This document shows positions 12,637-22,839 of a stretch of DNA of 64,000 bases, one piece after another. The notes beneath the pieces are model-generated. The model did no database searches, was not told where the DNA came from, and was given only the letters and a program-made list of their open reading frames with translations. The translations under genes and the position numbers were made by a program. The stretch is from Cycas panzhihuaensis (Eukaryota; Cycadophyta): the NCBI GenBank assembly GCA_023213395.1, contig CM041465.1, positions 62,565,741 to 62,629,740 on the forward strand, read 5' to 3'. Every line of letters starts with the position of its first letter. Position 1 is the first letter of the stretch.

Positions 12637-13136
12637 NNNNNNNNNNNNNNNNNNNNNNNNNNNNNNNNNNNNNNNNNNNNNNNNNNNNNNNNNNNNNNNN
12701 NNNNNNNNNNNNNNNNNNNNNNNNNNNNNNNNNNNNNNNNNNNNNNNNNNNNNNNNNNNNNNNNNNNNNNNNNNNNNNNNNNNNNNNNNNNNNNNNNNNN
12801 NNNNNNNNNNNNNNNNNNNNNNNNNNNNNNNNNNNNNNNNNNNNNNNNNNNNNNNNNNNNNNNNNNNNNNNNNNNNNNNNNNNNNNNNNNNNNNNNNNNN
12901 NNNNNNNNNNNNNNNNNNNNNNNNNNNNNNNNNNNNNNNNNNNNNNNNNNNNNNNNNNNNNNNNNNNNNNNNNNNNNNNNNNNNNNNNNNNNNNNNNNNN
13001 NNNNNNNNNNNNNNNNNNNNNNNNNNNNNNNNNNNNNNNNNNNNNNNNNNNNNNNNNNNNNNNNNNNNNNNNNNNNNNNNNNNNNNNNNNNNNNNNNNNN
13101 NNNNNNNNNNNNNNNNNNNNNNNNNNNNNNNNNNNN
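12637..13136. other. Assembly gap, 500 N
   Basis: Exactly 500 N, the usual placeholder for a scaffold gap of unknown size. On its left the chromovirus is cut in RT on the minus strand; on its right T2 begins in RT on the plus strand. T2's missing 5' LTR, gag and protease, and the missing 5' half of T3 into which T2 is inserted, should lie here, so the true gap is probably many kilobases. Confidence 0.95.
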
Positions 13137-13485
13137 GCCTTCACGACGCCATGGGGTACCTTTTGCCTACAAGGCGATGCCCTTTGGTCTTAAAAATGCA
13201 GGGGCTACTTATCAAAGAGCCATGCATTTTATCTTCCATGACCTCATCAACAACACGATGGAGGTCTTCATGGACAACATGATGGGCCTTTCCCATTCCA
13301 GAGCCCATCATCTTTCTGACTTGCGCGCCATCTTCGTAAGATGCCGCAAGTACTATGTTAGTTTAAACCCACTAAAATGCGTGTTTGCCATTACTTTAGG
13401 CAAACTCCTTGGTTTCCTCGTGTCCCAACAAGGAATCCAAATCGATCCTAAAAGTCAAGGCAATCCTCGACATGTCACGCTTTAA
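13137..13485 (+). pseudogene. Reverse transcriptase, C-terminal half (T2)
   Basis: RT copies the element RNA into DNA. Visible blocks are AFTTPWGTF, then after a frameshift MPFGLKNAGATYQRAM, EVFMDNMMGLSHSRAHH, LNPLKCVFAITLGKLLGFLV and QQGIQIDP, in the normal order of the palm and thumb of Ty3/gypsy RT. The catalytic Tyr/Phe-x-Asp-Asp box reads FMDN: the second aspartate is asparagine, as a G-to-A change in a GACGAC pair would give. T4 keeps the Asp-Asp. The fingers are lost in the gap. Confidence 0.93.
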
Positions 13486-14060
13486 GACCCAACGACAAAT
13501 TAAGTCGCTTCTAGCAGTGTTGGTTTCGAGGCATTTTTGGCGATTTCGCCATAAACGCCAAGCCTCTTACAAACCTATTCAAGAAAGGAGCCCTTTGTCC
13601 TGACAGACAAGACCCAAAAGGCTTCTCAGAGGGCTCAAGGAAGCCTCGCCTCCGCCCCTACGCCGGGCACCTCCTCGCCTCGATAGGCCCTTCATCTTAT
13701 ACACCCCAAGAACCGACTGATCCCGGGCGCAATGCTCACACAGAGGATTTATTTGGGAACCGAGAGGGCTATTTATTTCATTAGCCGCACTCGCTGTCAC
13801 CGAATTAAACTATCCCCTCAACAAAAGGAATGCCTCTCCTTGGTCCATGCGACCAAGAAATTTTGGCACTACTTGCTCTGGTAATACGACCAAGGTGATC
13901 GCTCAACTGATCCCCACGCTACTTACTTACCCGCTCGATTTCACAGTAGGATGGGACGCTGGGCCATCCCGCTCAAGAATTCACTTGCAGTGTCAACAAT
14001 GTGAAGTCAAAGAAGGAATGGTAGTGGCGAACACGAACATGCCGCCATCCCCAACGAGCT
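13486..14060 (+). pseudogene. RNase H domain (T2), broken
   Basis: The connection region (RQIKSLLAVLVSRHF type) is followed by an RNase H. Legible pieces in different frames are MLTQRIYLGTERAIYFISR, QQKECLSLVHATKKFWHYL and GNTTKVIAQ, in the same order as in T1, T3 and T4. The stretch 13620-13720 is rich in CTCG words and out of frame. At least three frameshifts separate the pieces. Confidence 0.85.
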
Positions 14061-14089
14061 GCCCCTCGCTGACGACTCCTTCCCTGACG

Positions 14090-15367
14090 AGTCCATCATG
14101 ACCGCCCAAGATGTTCTTCCCACCCACTCGCCGATAGCGAGTGGTATGGGCGACATCATCGCGATATTTGACTCAAGAAGAATATCGCCTGCCGCCAACA
14201 AAGTTAGGTCGCGTATCCGCGCCACTGCTAGACAGCACCTCCTCATGGATGGGGTGTTGTACAAGAGATCTTTCGATAGGATCCTGCTGCTGTTCTCCGA
14301 CGGCTTTACCAAATACCATGAAGTGCCACCATGGCATTTGTGAGGGCCACTTTGGGGGCCAATCCATGGCCCAAAAGATCCTCCGCATGGGCTATCGGGC
14401 CGCCTTTGTTCAAGGATGCCCACGCCGCGCTTCTTAGATGCCTGCTTTCAAGAGCACGCCAACGCCTCTCACATACCTTCCGAGGCACCGCACCTTATCG
14501 TGTCTCCGTGGCCCTTTTCCCAATGGGGTTTAGACCTCACCTGGCTATATCACCACCATCTTCCGCACAACATAAATATATCATAACCGCCACCAATACT
14601 TCACTAAATGGGCGAGGCGATCCCCGTCCACTACCCCGGAAAGACGATAGCCACTTTCGCTCACCAAAGATATTATCTCGTCGCTTCGTAATTCCAAACG
14701 TCCTAATTACTTGATAATGGAACTCCCTTTGTAATAAGGAAATGGACGAATTGTGAGAAATTTAAAATCTCGTGACAAGACGCCATCCCCTTATTACCCC
14801 CAACCCAATCCCCAAATTCAATCTTTCAACAAAACGCCGCTGGTATTTTGAAGAAAACCATCGTCAATCTCAAGAGACCGGTATATCCAGCCCTTTCGCC
14901 TATGGGCTTATCGCACTTCTATCCGAATCCGCCACCGTGATGACCCCATTCTCGCTAGTCTAAGTGACCGGGTTACTTGGAAGTGGAGGTTCCTTCTCTA
15001 AGTCTCCCTTTGAGGCCTCATCGACGAGGAGTCTATTCGCCAGGCTCACCTCCTGGACCTCGAAGCCCTGGATGAGAAGCGCTTAGCGGCTTATCAAGCG
15101 AACCTCGCTTCGAAAGCCCGTTTGCAAAAGACACACGATAAACACCTTCGTGCCCATCCTTTGTGTCCTAGGGACCACGTCCTCAAATTAGAGTATCTTT
15201 ACGATCGTTTAGCCAAGTTCGAGCCCAAGTGGGTAGGCCCCTTCGTCGTTCTCGAAAGCCTCGATAATCTGCATACAGATCGCCACCTTAGACGCTTGGA
15301 ATTTGAGAAAGCGTCAATGGAAATTCTCAAGAAGTTCTACGCTATGATCTCTTCACCTCGCCTCTGA
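14090..15367 (+). pseudogene. Integrase (T2), broken
   Basis: The zinc-binding part starts near 14230 (LMDGVLYKRSFDRILLL) and has the His pair at 14325-14357 (HHGICEGHFGGQSMAQKILRM in an adjacent frame). The Cys pair near 14430 is degraded. In the core the first Asp can be read near 14530 and the second as DNGTPF near 14714; the glutamate position reads QIQSFNKT, so Glu has become Gln. The C-terminal end is open at 15122-15367 with LEYLYDRLAKFEPKWVGPFVV, close to T4 and T6. Confidence 0.9.
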
Positions 15368-16100
15368 AACGAGCCTAAACTACCATTTTAAATTGTTTCC
15401 ATTCCTCCCAACCACATGTTGAATGGCAATTTAAGATGGATTCTTGTCTGAATGAGCCTAACTACCATCTTGAATTGGTCCCATTCCTCCCCACCGCGTT
15501 GAAGGGCAATTCAAGGTGGATTCTCGCTCCTTCTTCCTGCTCCTCCCATGGAACCCGCTGCTCCCATATACTCTTGGGAACCTTTGTCTTCCTATTTTGG
15601 GCATCCCCCAAACTAGGACGACGCTATGGAGTATCATTACTCCCCTTTTCATGCTTGTCATTTCCTTCGCATATTCGCTATGCTCCCCTGTGGACGTGCA
15701 TGTCGCCCTATCTTCTAACCTCACACCTCTCAATCACCTCGCTCACGGTGGATGTGTGTGCTCTGTTAGACATATGGCTATACATAGAAGGAAACACCTG
15801 CATATTTACAAAACTTTACAACAAAATATATACATTTATACATTCACATATTTACATATCAACATACAAATATTTACAACATACAAACATTTGCAGCATA
15901 TTACAAAAATATTCATTTACAAAAGTAAACCATACATGCTACCTCTATCATACATGGTACACAATTTCATGCCAAAATGGGGTTCCAATTACCCCATGTA
16001 TATATATATCAAAATGTCATAGTACATCGTATGTGGGAAGCCTGGATCCTTGCAGGGGAGTATAATCATGTGAGTCTACATATGACCCCGCGCTTCCCCA
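15368..16100 (+). other. 3' spacer of T2 between integrase and accessory gene
   Basis: Noncoding spacer found in every Tat copy here. The block CTGAATGAGCCTAACTACCA near 15450 and a weaker form at 15370 suggest a small internal duplication. The middle (15800-15960) is a run of ATTTACA and ACATATT words, and the end carries GGATCCTTGCAGGG, also present at 33770 and, as CCTTGCGGGG, near 38550 on the minus strand. Open frames over this stretch differ between copies and are not genes. Confidence 0.75.
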
Positions 16101-18442
16101 CAAAATCATACATATGTGCCTCCTAGCCTATCATTGTTGTCCTCGATCCCGGTCCCATCCTCGGTCTCAGGTGATCTCTCTCCTGTGGACCACATCCTCG
16201 AGGCTCCTCCTAGGCCTCCGCTAGCCGCCGCCTCGCCTCCTCGCCCCGAGGCCGCCTCGCAGTCGTAGCCGCCAGATGTGTGTGTGAGCTGCTCGCCGAC
16301 TTAGAGACCATCTCGCACCACCACCGGTCGAAGTGACCGGATGCGGTCCCTCTCGCCTGAGTCCCTCCTCGATGGCTCTAAACCTCTCCTTGATGCCTTA
16401 AGGCGCCCTCTTGACCGCAAGGTGAGGCCGCCCTCGTGTCTCCTCGCCCGCTCAGGCCTCCAAGGCTCGATCCATCCACGCAGCCATCTCGCCGCCTCGG
16501 GTCGGCCGAGCCTCGCCGCAATGCCTCTAATGCCATGTGCTCGGGTCTCGCAGCCTGTATGTCTCTTGCCTCACCAATGGGGTGAATGCTCACATGTAGG
16601 CCCCCGCCGACCGGGCGCATCCTCCGCCTCGATGGGCTACCCTCTCACAGACCTGAGGGAATAACTCCCTCACCATGGCCTCGACCAGTCGCTGGACCTC
16701 CGCTACACCTGTCAATGCAACATGCCATGTGTCAACGTGTATCCTCGATGTATATCATAAAATCAAATCAAAATGTATCTAGATGTCAAACGACTAAGGA
16801 AACGGTTAGGTCTCACTCCGTGGTCACGGATCCTCTACTCGTGACATCTCCTCCCATGGCTCTACTCACTGGTGCCTCATCCTCCGCACATCCTCTCGCC
16901 CGCCTGCCCCGGTGGACCTGCTCGACCTCGCCTCTCGATCTCCTCATAATCCGTAGCTTGCGCCCGGTCTCGCCCGCCGCTCGCTCCCCTCGATGGGCTC
17001 GCTTCCCTGTGGCGTCCCGGATGGTCCTCAAGGCCCCTGATGCCTATGATGGACTCGCCTTCCTACAGCTGGATGGGCCACCCATCTCCTCGTTATCACT
17101 ATCATCGCCTCGCCATCATCGCCATCGCCGCCGCCATCAACGGTGCTCCAGCCCCTCCCGCACTGGCCATCACTCGCCCACCTCACTGCCCTGTATGGAT
17201 CTGCTATGTAGTTTGTCAGAGTGAGGAGGTCGAGCGATGTCGTGTCGACCGACCGACGGACATGTGCCTGGTCCTCTGTCCCCCGGAATCTCGTCTGCCA
17301 TCTATGGACCATCGACGCCCACCTCGCTATGGGGAATGGCTCACGCCGCCATCGCCGCAGTGATAAAACCAAGACCGCAAAGAACGTGCATAGCAAAATC
17401 CTCCTCGTCCCGATCTCCTGATGGTATCTAGTTGGGCGACGAGGTTCGCCAAGAACTAGGGTAGCCCAATCCATCCTCTCACGCCTTACACCGCACGCCA
17501 AGGCCCACCCATCCGCTCGATCTCTCTATAGTTCTGTTTCCGGGAGATCCGGAACAAAATGCATAGCAAAATCAACTTCCTCACCCGAGGAATCCCTGAT
17601 ATAAGTACTGTCTGGAGGGGAGCTCCCCTCCGCTGCCACCGCCCCGCCTCGTGAGAAACCGGGTCGCCTCAGGCCGCCTTAAAGCAAATGCCCTCGGCCT
17701 CACGTCTCCCGTCACTGCACCCCTAAGATCCGCCTAATATCCTCTGTGGTGATAAGGATGTCCCTATCTAAGGCAAGTGAAACACGTGCCTCCTATCCCA
17801 AAGGCGACACTATGTCCACTAGAGCCGCCGATCCGATGCGAACTGGGGTCCTCGTGGCCTCAGACAGTCGCATCTCTTCAAAATCGCCCTATCATCCTCT
17901 ATCGACATCTCCAGGTAACTAAGGATGGGCATGCCGACGCTCATGGTTGTCCACCGCAGAATCGCCTGCAACCAAGAAAAGTTAATCCAGATCGCTTCCT
18001 AGACTCTTCCGCACCCCACCGCCTCGGTGCCCTTGGCTTTCTGTGCTTTGGCCCCTGCTTTGGCTTTTTTCGATTGTTCACATCGCCTCGAATTTAGCAG
18101 ATTACAATTCATGCGTTCACGTGATCGCTCTTCCGAACGATCTCGCTGACAAGATCGCAGCCGCGATCTCGCCGTGATACGACCCCAACCCCTAAAGGGT
18201 TTTTGGCCCAGAAAAATAAAATTTTTTGTGGTGGACCCCCCGTGGGGCCCACCAGACTGTGGTCGCCTAATGCCTGTGTCCCCGCCTCTTTCTGAGTCCA
18301 ATTCAGACTCCGAGATGCCTCTAACCTCCCATAAGGGGCATAAAAGGCGTTAAAATTTAAATAAAAAGCAATAAATTTCAAACTTTGAAATGGCAAAGGT
18401 TTCGTTAGATCCACTCACTGGATCTGGCCTGACCGTCGCCAT
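16100..18442 (-). pseudogene. Spliced PMD-type accessory gene on the opposite strand (T2)
   Basis: The minus strand carries what looks like a three-exon gene. Exon 1 (18442-18419) is ATG plus seven codons, MATVRPDP, followed by donor GTGAGT. Intron 1 ends at 17966 with CTTTTCTTGGTTGCAG. Exon 2 (17965-16817) continues in phase with AILRWTTMSVGM and LSYLEMSIEDDRAILKRC, matching T6 (LSFIEMMTREDREILRTC). Later blocks include FRGTEDQAHVRRSVDTTSL and LTNYIADPYRA. Exon 2 ends at a GTGAGAC donor; intron 2 (16816-16653) ends in TATTCCCTCAG. Exon 3 is Arg/Glu-rich. PMD proteins are known from plant silencing factors and from transposons. Stops break exon 2. Confidence 0.8.
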
Positions 18443-18590
18443 CTCGTCTCTCTAGTTGCGATGACTGTCTCCTCGCCCAAATCTGACGGCTTGATCGCCC
18501 TCTCAAGGTACATCGAATTCGTAGCCTCAAGGTCAGAAGGGAAAGGCTCTGTTTCGCATTTAGAGTCAATTCAATTTTCATTAGTTTTCC

Positions 18591-18597
18591 TTATATA
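18591..18597 (-). promoter_or_regulatory. TATA box of the accessory gene (T2)
   Basis: The minus strand reads GCCTATATAAGGAAAA here, 149 bases upstream of the accessory-gene ATG. The same sequence lies at the matching place in T6 (50793-50799, 161 bases upstream of its ATG). A TATA box at this distance would leave a leader of about 120 bases. Expression is not shown. Confidence 0.7.
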
Positions 18598-18599
18598 GG

Positions 18600-19121
18600 C
18601 GGGGGCCCCGATGGGCACTTCTTCCATTTTTGGCTCAGTGACAGTCGTTGGGACTGTCTCATCGCGCTGGTAACCTTTGCCTTCTGGCCCTGTCACCCAT
18701 TGTGCTCTATGGATGCCCTTTTTGCCTTCTCCTACGAGGGCATTTATGGCACCTCATTTTCACACTTTTGGCAAGGCCCTTTTGTGCCGTTTTGCGCGCT
18801 ACTCCCGTGCATGCCTGAGTTTATACTCGTTTAGCTCGTTTCGTCGCCCTAGACTCGTTTTTGTGGCCCTTTCTCGCCCCTTGGGTCCCCAAAGGAAATG
18901 CTCCCCTGCCTTGGGGCATGTATTACTTTCCCAAGCAACCTTTGGCACCCTAGGGCGCCTTTTCTTCGCCCACTTTTCATCCAAAGGGCGGATTGCTTGC
19001 TTTCATCTTGGGTAACCTCATCACTAGGTCCTCCCACCCTTCCTCATGCTTCGCGCTTGCTATTCGAGTATTTGTTTGCTTGCATCGCTATTTGTTTATC
19101 GCCAGAGCCTAGCATCCAGCC
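18600..19121 (+). other. Region between the divergent accessory gene and second RNase H (T2)
   Basis: About 0.5 kb lies between the accessory-gene TATA box and the ATG of the second RNase H. It matches T6 at 50255-50790. A frame of about 110 codons is open from 18677 to 19015, and T6 keeps a similar reading (a shared SLYSF block) with one frameshift, but it lacks an ATG at its start. It could be promoter DNA for both neighbours or a lost leader peptide; I do not call it a gene. Confidence 0.55.
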
Positions 19122-19557
19122 ATGTCTCTCCTCATTTTCACCGATAGTGGAAGTCGCGGCAACCCCGGATCTTCCGCCGTCGCGTGGATTCTTCAGCCCT
19201 CCCGCACGATCACTATGCTCCCGAGTCTTTCTTCCCGAGGCTACCAATAACGGCCGAGCACACTACCGTTATTGAAGCCCTTACTGATGCTCTTCGCTTC
19301 CATCGCAGGTCTATCGTGTTGTTTTGCGATTCTCGTGTCATGGTGTCCCATCTCACCTGTGTTTACTGTGTGCGATGCCCTCACTGAGGACCCTTGATCC
19401 GCCGCCAGTCTCTCCGGCTTGTTTCTCGCCAAGGATATCCAAAGATATCCCGAGGCACCTTAACGCTGAGGCTAACAAATTGCCCCGCCTCATCCTCGAG
19501 CCGCCGCCTCCTCTTCTAGATGACCGCCTCGAGACTTGCCTACCACCGCGTGCCTAA
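19122..19557 (+). pseudogene. Second, archaeal-type RNase H (T2), broken
   Basis: A second RNase H lies after integrase. It opens with MSLLIFTDSGSRGNPGSSA, the first catalytic Asp in an F-x-D-x-G-S-R-G-N-P-G setting typical of archaeal-type RNase H. In the next frame come TTVIEALTDALRFHRRSIVL and LFCDSRVMVSHL (Glu and second Asp), and in a third frame IPRHLNAEANKLPRLILE, where the usual final Asp of an NAEAD motif is Asn. Tat elements are known to have gained such a domain in addition to the ordinary RNase H. Two frameshifts break it. It may help remove the RNA primer or template. Confidence 0.85.
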
Positions 19558-19871
19558 GCCTCCAGTTGCTGTTAGTTAGATATGCCTGCTCTACTTCGTT
19601 GGATGCCCTCTTACTTCACGTTGCACCTTGGCAATGGGGGCATCCCGTTTTACTGCTTATTTTAGTTTCAGGTCGATGTTTAGGCGACACGCACGCAGCC
19701 CCTACGTTGTCCTCGTCTCCGTCTCCCCTGTCCATGCGTTCCGCAGCGACACTCGCCTACACCCTTGGTCCACGTGCCGCTCTTTATTGTTTTATATATA
19801 TATGCATGTGCTACTCATATCTTTGGTTGGCAACATTCGCCATCACATTACGCTTCCAAGCAGTGAGGCTC
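19558..19871 (+). other. Spacer between second RNase H and polypurine tract (T2)
   Basis: About 310 bases with no gene I can support. The last part (19740-19871) matches T5, T6 and T7 closely, including a TATATATATGCATGTGCTACT word and the GCAGTGAGGCTC block just before the polypurine tract. Confidence 0.65.
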
Positions 19872-19884
19872 ACGCTAAGGGGCG
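19872..19884 (+). promoter_or_regulatory. Polypurine tract (T2)
   Basis: ACGCTAAGGGGCG lies directly before the LTR start TGTTTCC. Plus-strand DNA synthesis starts from such a tract. T6 and T7 have purer forms, AAGGGGGTAG and AAGGGGGCAG, at the same place. Confidence 0.8.
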
Positions 19885-22386
19885 TGTTTCCACCATTGGG
19901 AATGGACTCAAGACGATCGACAGTTTGTTCAGTATATGTTCTTACTTTTCTTACCTATATTAATTAAGGTAATTTAGAGTAGTTTGATTGACATATGCCT
20001 GCCTACATGCATTGGTTTGACTGCCTGCTCATAATGCATATGCCTAATGGCACGACTTCAGCCTATGACGACTCACAATGGGTATTCTCAAGAATGCGAC
20101 ACCGTATGGCGACACCACTCACGATGTTCCACAGCTTCTGGATTATTTCACGGCTTGTTTGTTCTTGTTACAACATGCCGCTTATGTTGCGCCTTCATAA
20201 GTCCGGTTTAACCCTTAGTTAGGCTCTTTGCATCATTCTGTACCGCCCACCGCCTCGGCCTTTCCCCACCGATGTAATTCATGATTAGTCCTTGTTCTCA
20301 CCTCAAAACCCGATTTTTCCGCTTATTTTTCTTTTGATTTTAGGTTGATACCATGCAAACTGCGATACACCGCAGATTTGCAACCCATCGCAGTAATTCT
20401 GCCGCCATTGACGCTGCTCGAAATTTAAAGAGAACCACGACGCTTCCGCGCTTTTCAAGGAACCGCCGTGGCTCAGACGATCGAGGCGCCTAACGCCCCC
20501 AACGTTCACTTACTGTGAACAAGAAATAAAAACCTTTTTTTTATTCATTTGCATCATTCTAAGGCTCATTTTTCAAGACTTCCAAGAGCAACTCTTCACA
20601 AAAACACAAGAGAAGGACACAGAAATCAGAGAGCTTCATGTACAGCAGTTGGACAGAGGTGTAGTGGGCTCCCATAAGCTGGAGTTGCAGGGCCATTGCT
20701 GCCCCCTACCATTCTCCACAACAAGTTCCACTCTCCCTTACAAGTGCTCAAAGATCCAAGGAATTTCTTCACTAAAAAGGCTACTCCAAGGATCAACTTT
20801 CAGCTCTCAACTTGCATGGACCTTGTTCCATCTACACTCTAGCAAAAAAAACACTCAAGACCAGCCCCTAGACATTGTTTGTTGTCGCCGCCCAGTGGCT
20901 AAGTGCATGCATGCATGCCCTTTCTTATCCAAGGTATTTCTTGTTTCTTGTTGGTGCTTTTTTCCTTGCTTTTTTTGTTGTTCTACTTGTAAGCTCTTTT
21001 CCTCCATTGCATTCACTTTCTTTGATATTTCCTTGGTCATCCAATGAAAGTAACCTTAGCTAGTTGTAGCTTTCCTATAGTGCTTCCCTAGATTGGGGTT
21101 ATTTCCTTACATTTCCTTGAGATTCATCCTTTCCCTCTAAGCTATCTCTTTCACCCTTTTCCGAAAGTTAACCTGTAAAGGGTTTCACACGAGGGTTTGA
21201 GGGAGATAGGCGGGGTTCTATCCCCCATTGCTGTCCTTCTCCCCAAGGGTTCCATCCCTTATCCTCTCTCCCTTTACCATCCGCGTTTTCTTAGGGAACG
21301 GAGCTAGGAAAGCCTAAGAGATTTGGTTGGAGCTTTCCACTTGGTATAGGTAACCCGTCACTACCCTTCTCCACCTTGTTGCCTGCTAACGTTTCCTTCC
21401 CGAGCCCCGTGGAGACCTCCCATGGGTGAGTTAGCCATCCCGAGGCTACACTCAGTCCCATGTAGTATGTTTTATGGTGCATGACAGTGTATATGCTTAT
21501 CGCTAGCTTTTGTTTCATTTTCGCTACGTTCTAGCGTATAGCTCTAGTTATTTGGCTTAGTTGATTTCATTTCCATATATATATATATATATCTTTGCCG
21601 TGCTTCGTAGCCTCTCTCCTGAGAGGAAGGTGCTCTCTCTACTTGTCTGCAGGATCGCGTTGGAGGAGGTGGTGCGCGAGACAAACCCGCTGCTAGCCGG
21701 CCTCACATGGTATTTCCTTTAGCATTGAGTTCTTTTTTCGTCTTTTCATTTCATTTGATTTCGCATGCTCACGGGGAGGTAAGTGGACCCCCTTCGCCAC
21801 CGTTGGCCAACATTGCATGCGTGGAGGAAAGAGGAAAGGAGCGCAACCGAGAAGGAGAATCCACACTTCAACCTCAACCGCCGGATCCAGGTACTCCTCG
21901 TGTTTCCTTTCATTTTTTTTCCCTTTCATATCATTCTTGCTTTTTGCACCTACTCGATAAGTAAAAGATAAGGAAACATAAAGGAAAAAGGGAAATAGTC
22001 TTTTATTTTACATTTACTTTCTCGTGACCGTCACTTTACTTTACATAACATAGGAATCAAGACCCGCTTATGCCGACCTCCCTACCACGATTTACTTCAC
22101 ACCCGCTGCACGCTGGTTTTGTTGTTCTCTCGTTGCCTTCTCATTACCTTGAGAAGCTGCAACGCGCGAGGTTTTCCTCTCCTTCCCGGCCATCCAAAGG
22201 GTAGGAAGGCCTCATATTTGCATGGCTACTCCTGAAGCACCTGTGCACCTTGCAGCCCCTAAACTCAAGGCCTCCAACAAGATGTATCGTCCTGCGAGGT
22301 GAGATCCTCACTACCTAGCCCAGTCAGTGTGGTGTTTTATATCCCTTTGCTGGACGTAGGATCAGCACCCCGCGGAGAGCGTTTCA
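19885..22386 (+). repeat. 3' LTR of T2 (2,502 bp)
   Basis: It begins TGTTTCCACCATTGGGAATG right after the polypurine tract and ends GGAGAGCGTTTCA, matching the TGTTTCC start and AGCGTCCA end of the T5 LTRs (2,520 and 2,534 bp). It carries an AT microsatellite at 21575-21592. The CCTTCCCGGCCATCCAAAGG block near 22180 matches the same block in the other LTRs, but the last 170 bases are quite diverged. Directly after its end, T3 RNase H sequence begins. Confidence 0.8.
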
Positions 22387-22800
22387 GCCACCAACGAATC
22401 CTTAGGGGCTATGCTCACCCAAGAGGATGATAAAGGAACTAATTGATCCATTTACTTCACCATCTAGACACTAGTCACTATTGAGCTTAACTACTCTTTC
22501 ATCAAGAAGGAGTGCCTTGCCTTAGTCTATGCAACTAAGGAATTTAGGCATTACCTACATGACAATAGTACTTAGGTGATCATTCAATCCAATCCCTTGA
22601 GATACCTCTTAACTAGATCTGAATTGATTGGTAGGACTGGCAAATGGGTTGTCCTCCTTCAAGAGTATGACCTTCAAATTGTTAACAGGAAATCAAAGAA
22701 GAGAATGGTAGTTATTAAATAACTAGTTGATGCAGCTATTTCTAAATCTTCTAACATTACCAATGATAGCTCCTTACCTGACAAGCCTATCTTTTCCATC
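22387..22800 (+). pseudogene. RNase H, C-terminal part (T3)
   Basis: Readable blocks are KKECLALVYATKEFRHYLHD, IIQSNPLRYLLTRSE and GKWVVLLQEY, separated by TAG stops that look like former CAG codons. It follows T2's LTR without any spacer, which places the T2 insertion site inside this domain. Confidence 0.88.
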
Positions 22801-22839
22801 CAATACTCGTCATCCCATCCATTATCTAGTAGCAAATAG

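Larger units (their letters stand above)
13137..22386 (+). mobile_element. Tat-lineage Ty3/gypsy element T2, 5' part in gap
   Basis: From the gap onward the plus strand carries the end of RT, RNase H, integrase, a spacer, an opposite-strand PMD-type accessory gene, a second RNase H, a polypurine tract and a 2.5-kb 3' LTR ending in CA at 22386. It is strikingly CpG-rich compared with the related copies T3 and T4, so it has had less time to lose methylated cytosines. Its LTR ends abruptly inside the RNase H of T3, so T2 inserted into T3. All coding parts have frameshifts or stops. Confidence 0.88.

Noticed and set aside
12578-13193. Two overlapping long open frames across the gap on both strands
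   Set aside because: They consist almost entirely of N-coded residues; only short real ends remain.
13579-14488. Several minus-strand frames opposite T2 RNase H and integrase
   Set aside because: Mirror images of the real pol reading; high GC leaves several frames open.
15436-16065. 209-codon frame in the spacer of T2
   Set aside because: Built of the ATTTACA-type simple sequence; the matching spacer in other copies has stops and a different frame.
18677-19015. 112-codon sense frame before the second RNase H
   Set aside because: No ATG at its start and a frameshift in T6; kept only as a conserved spacer note.
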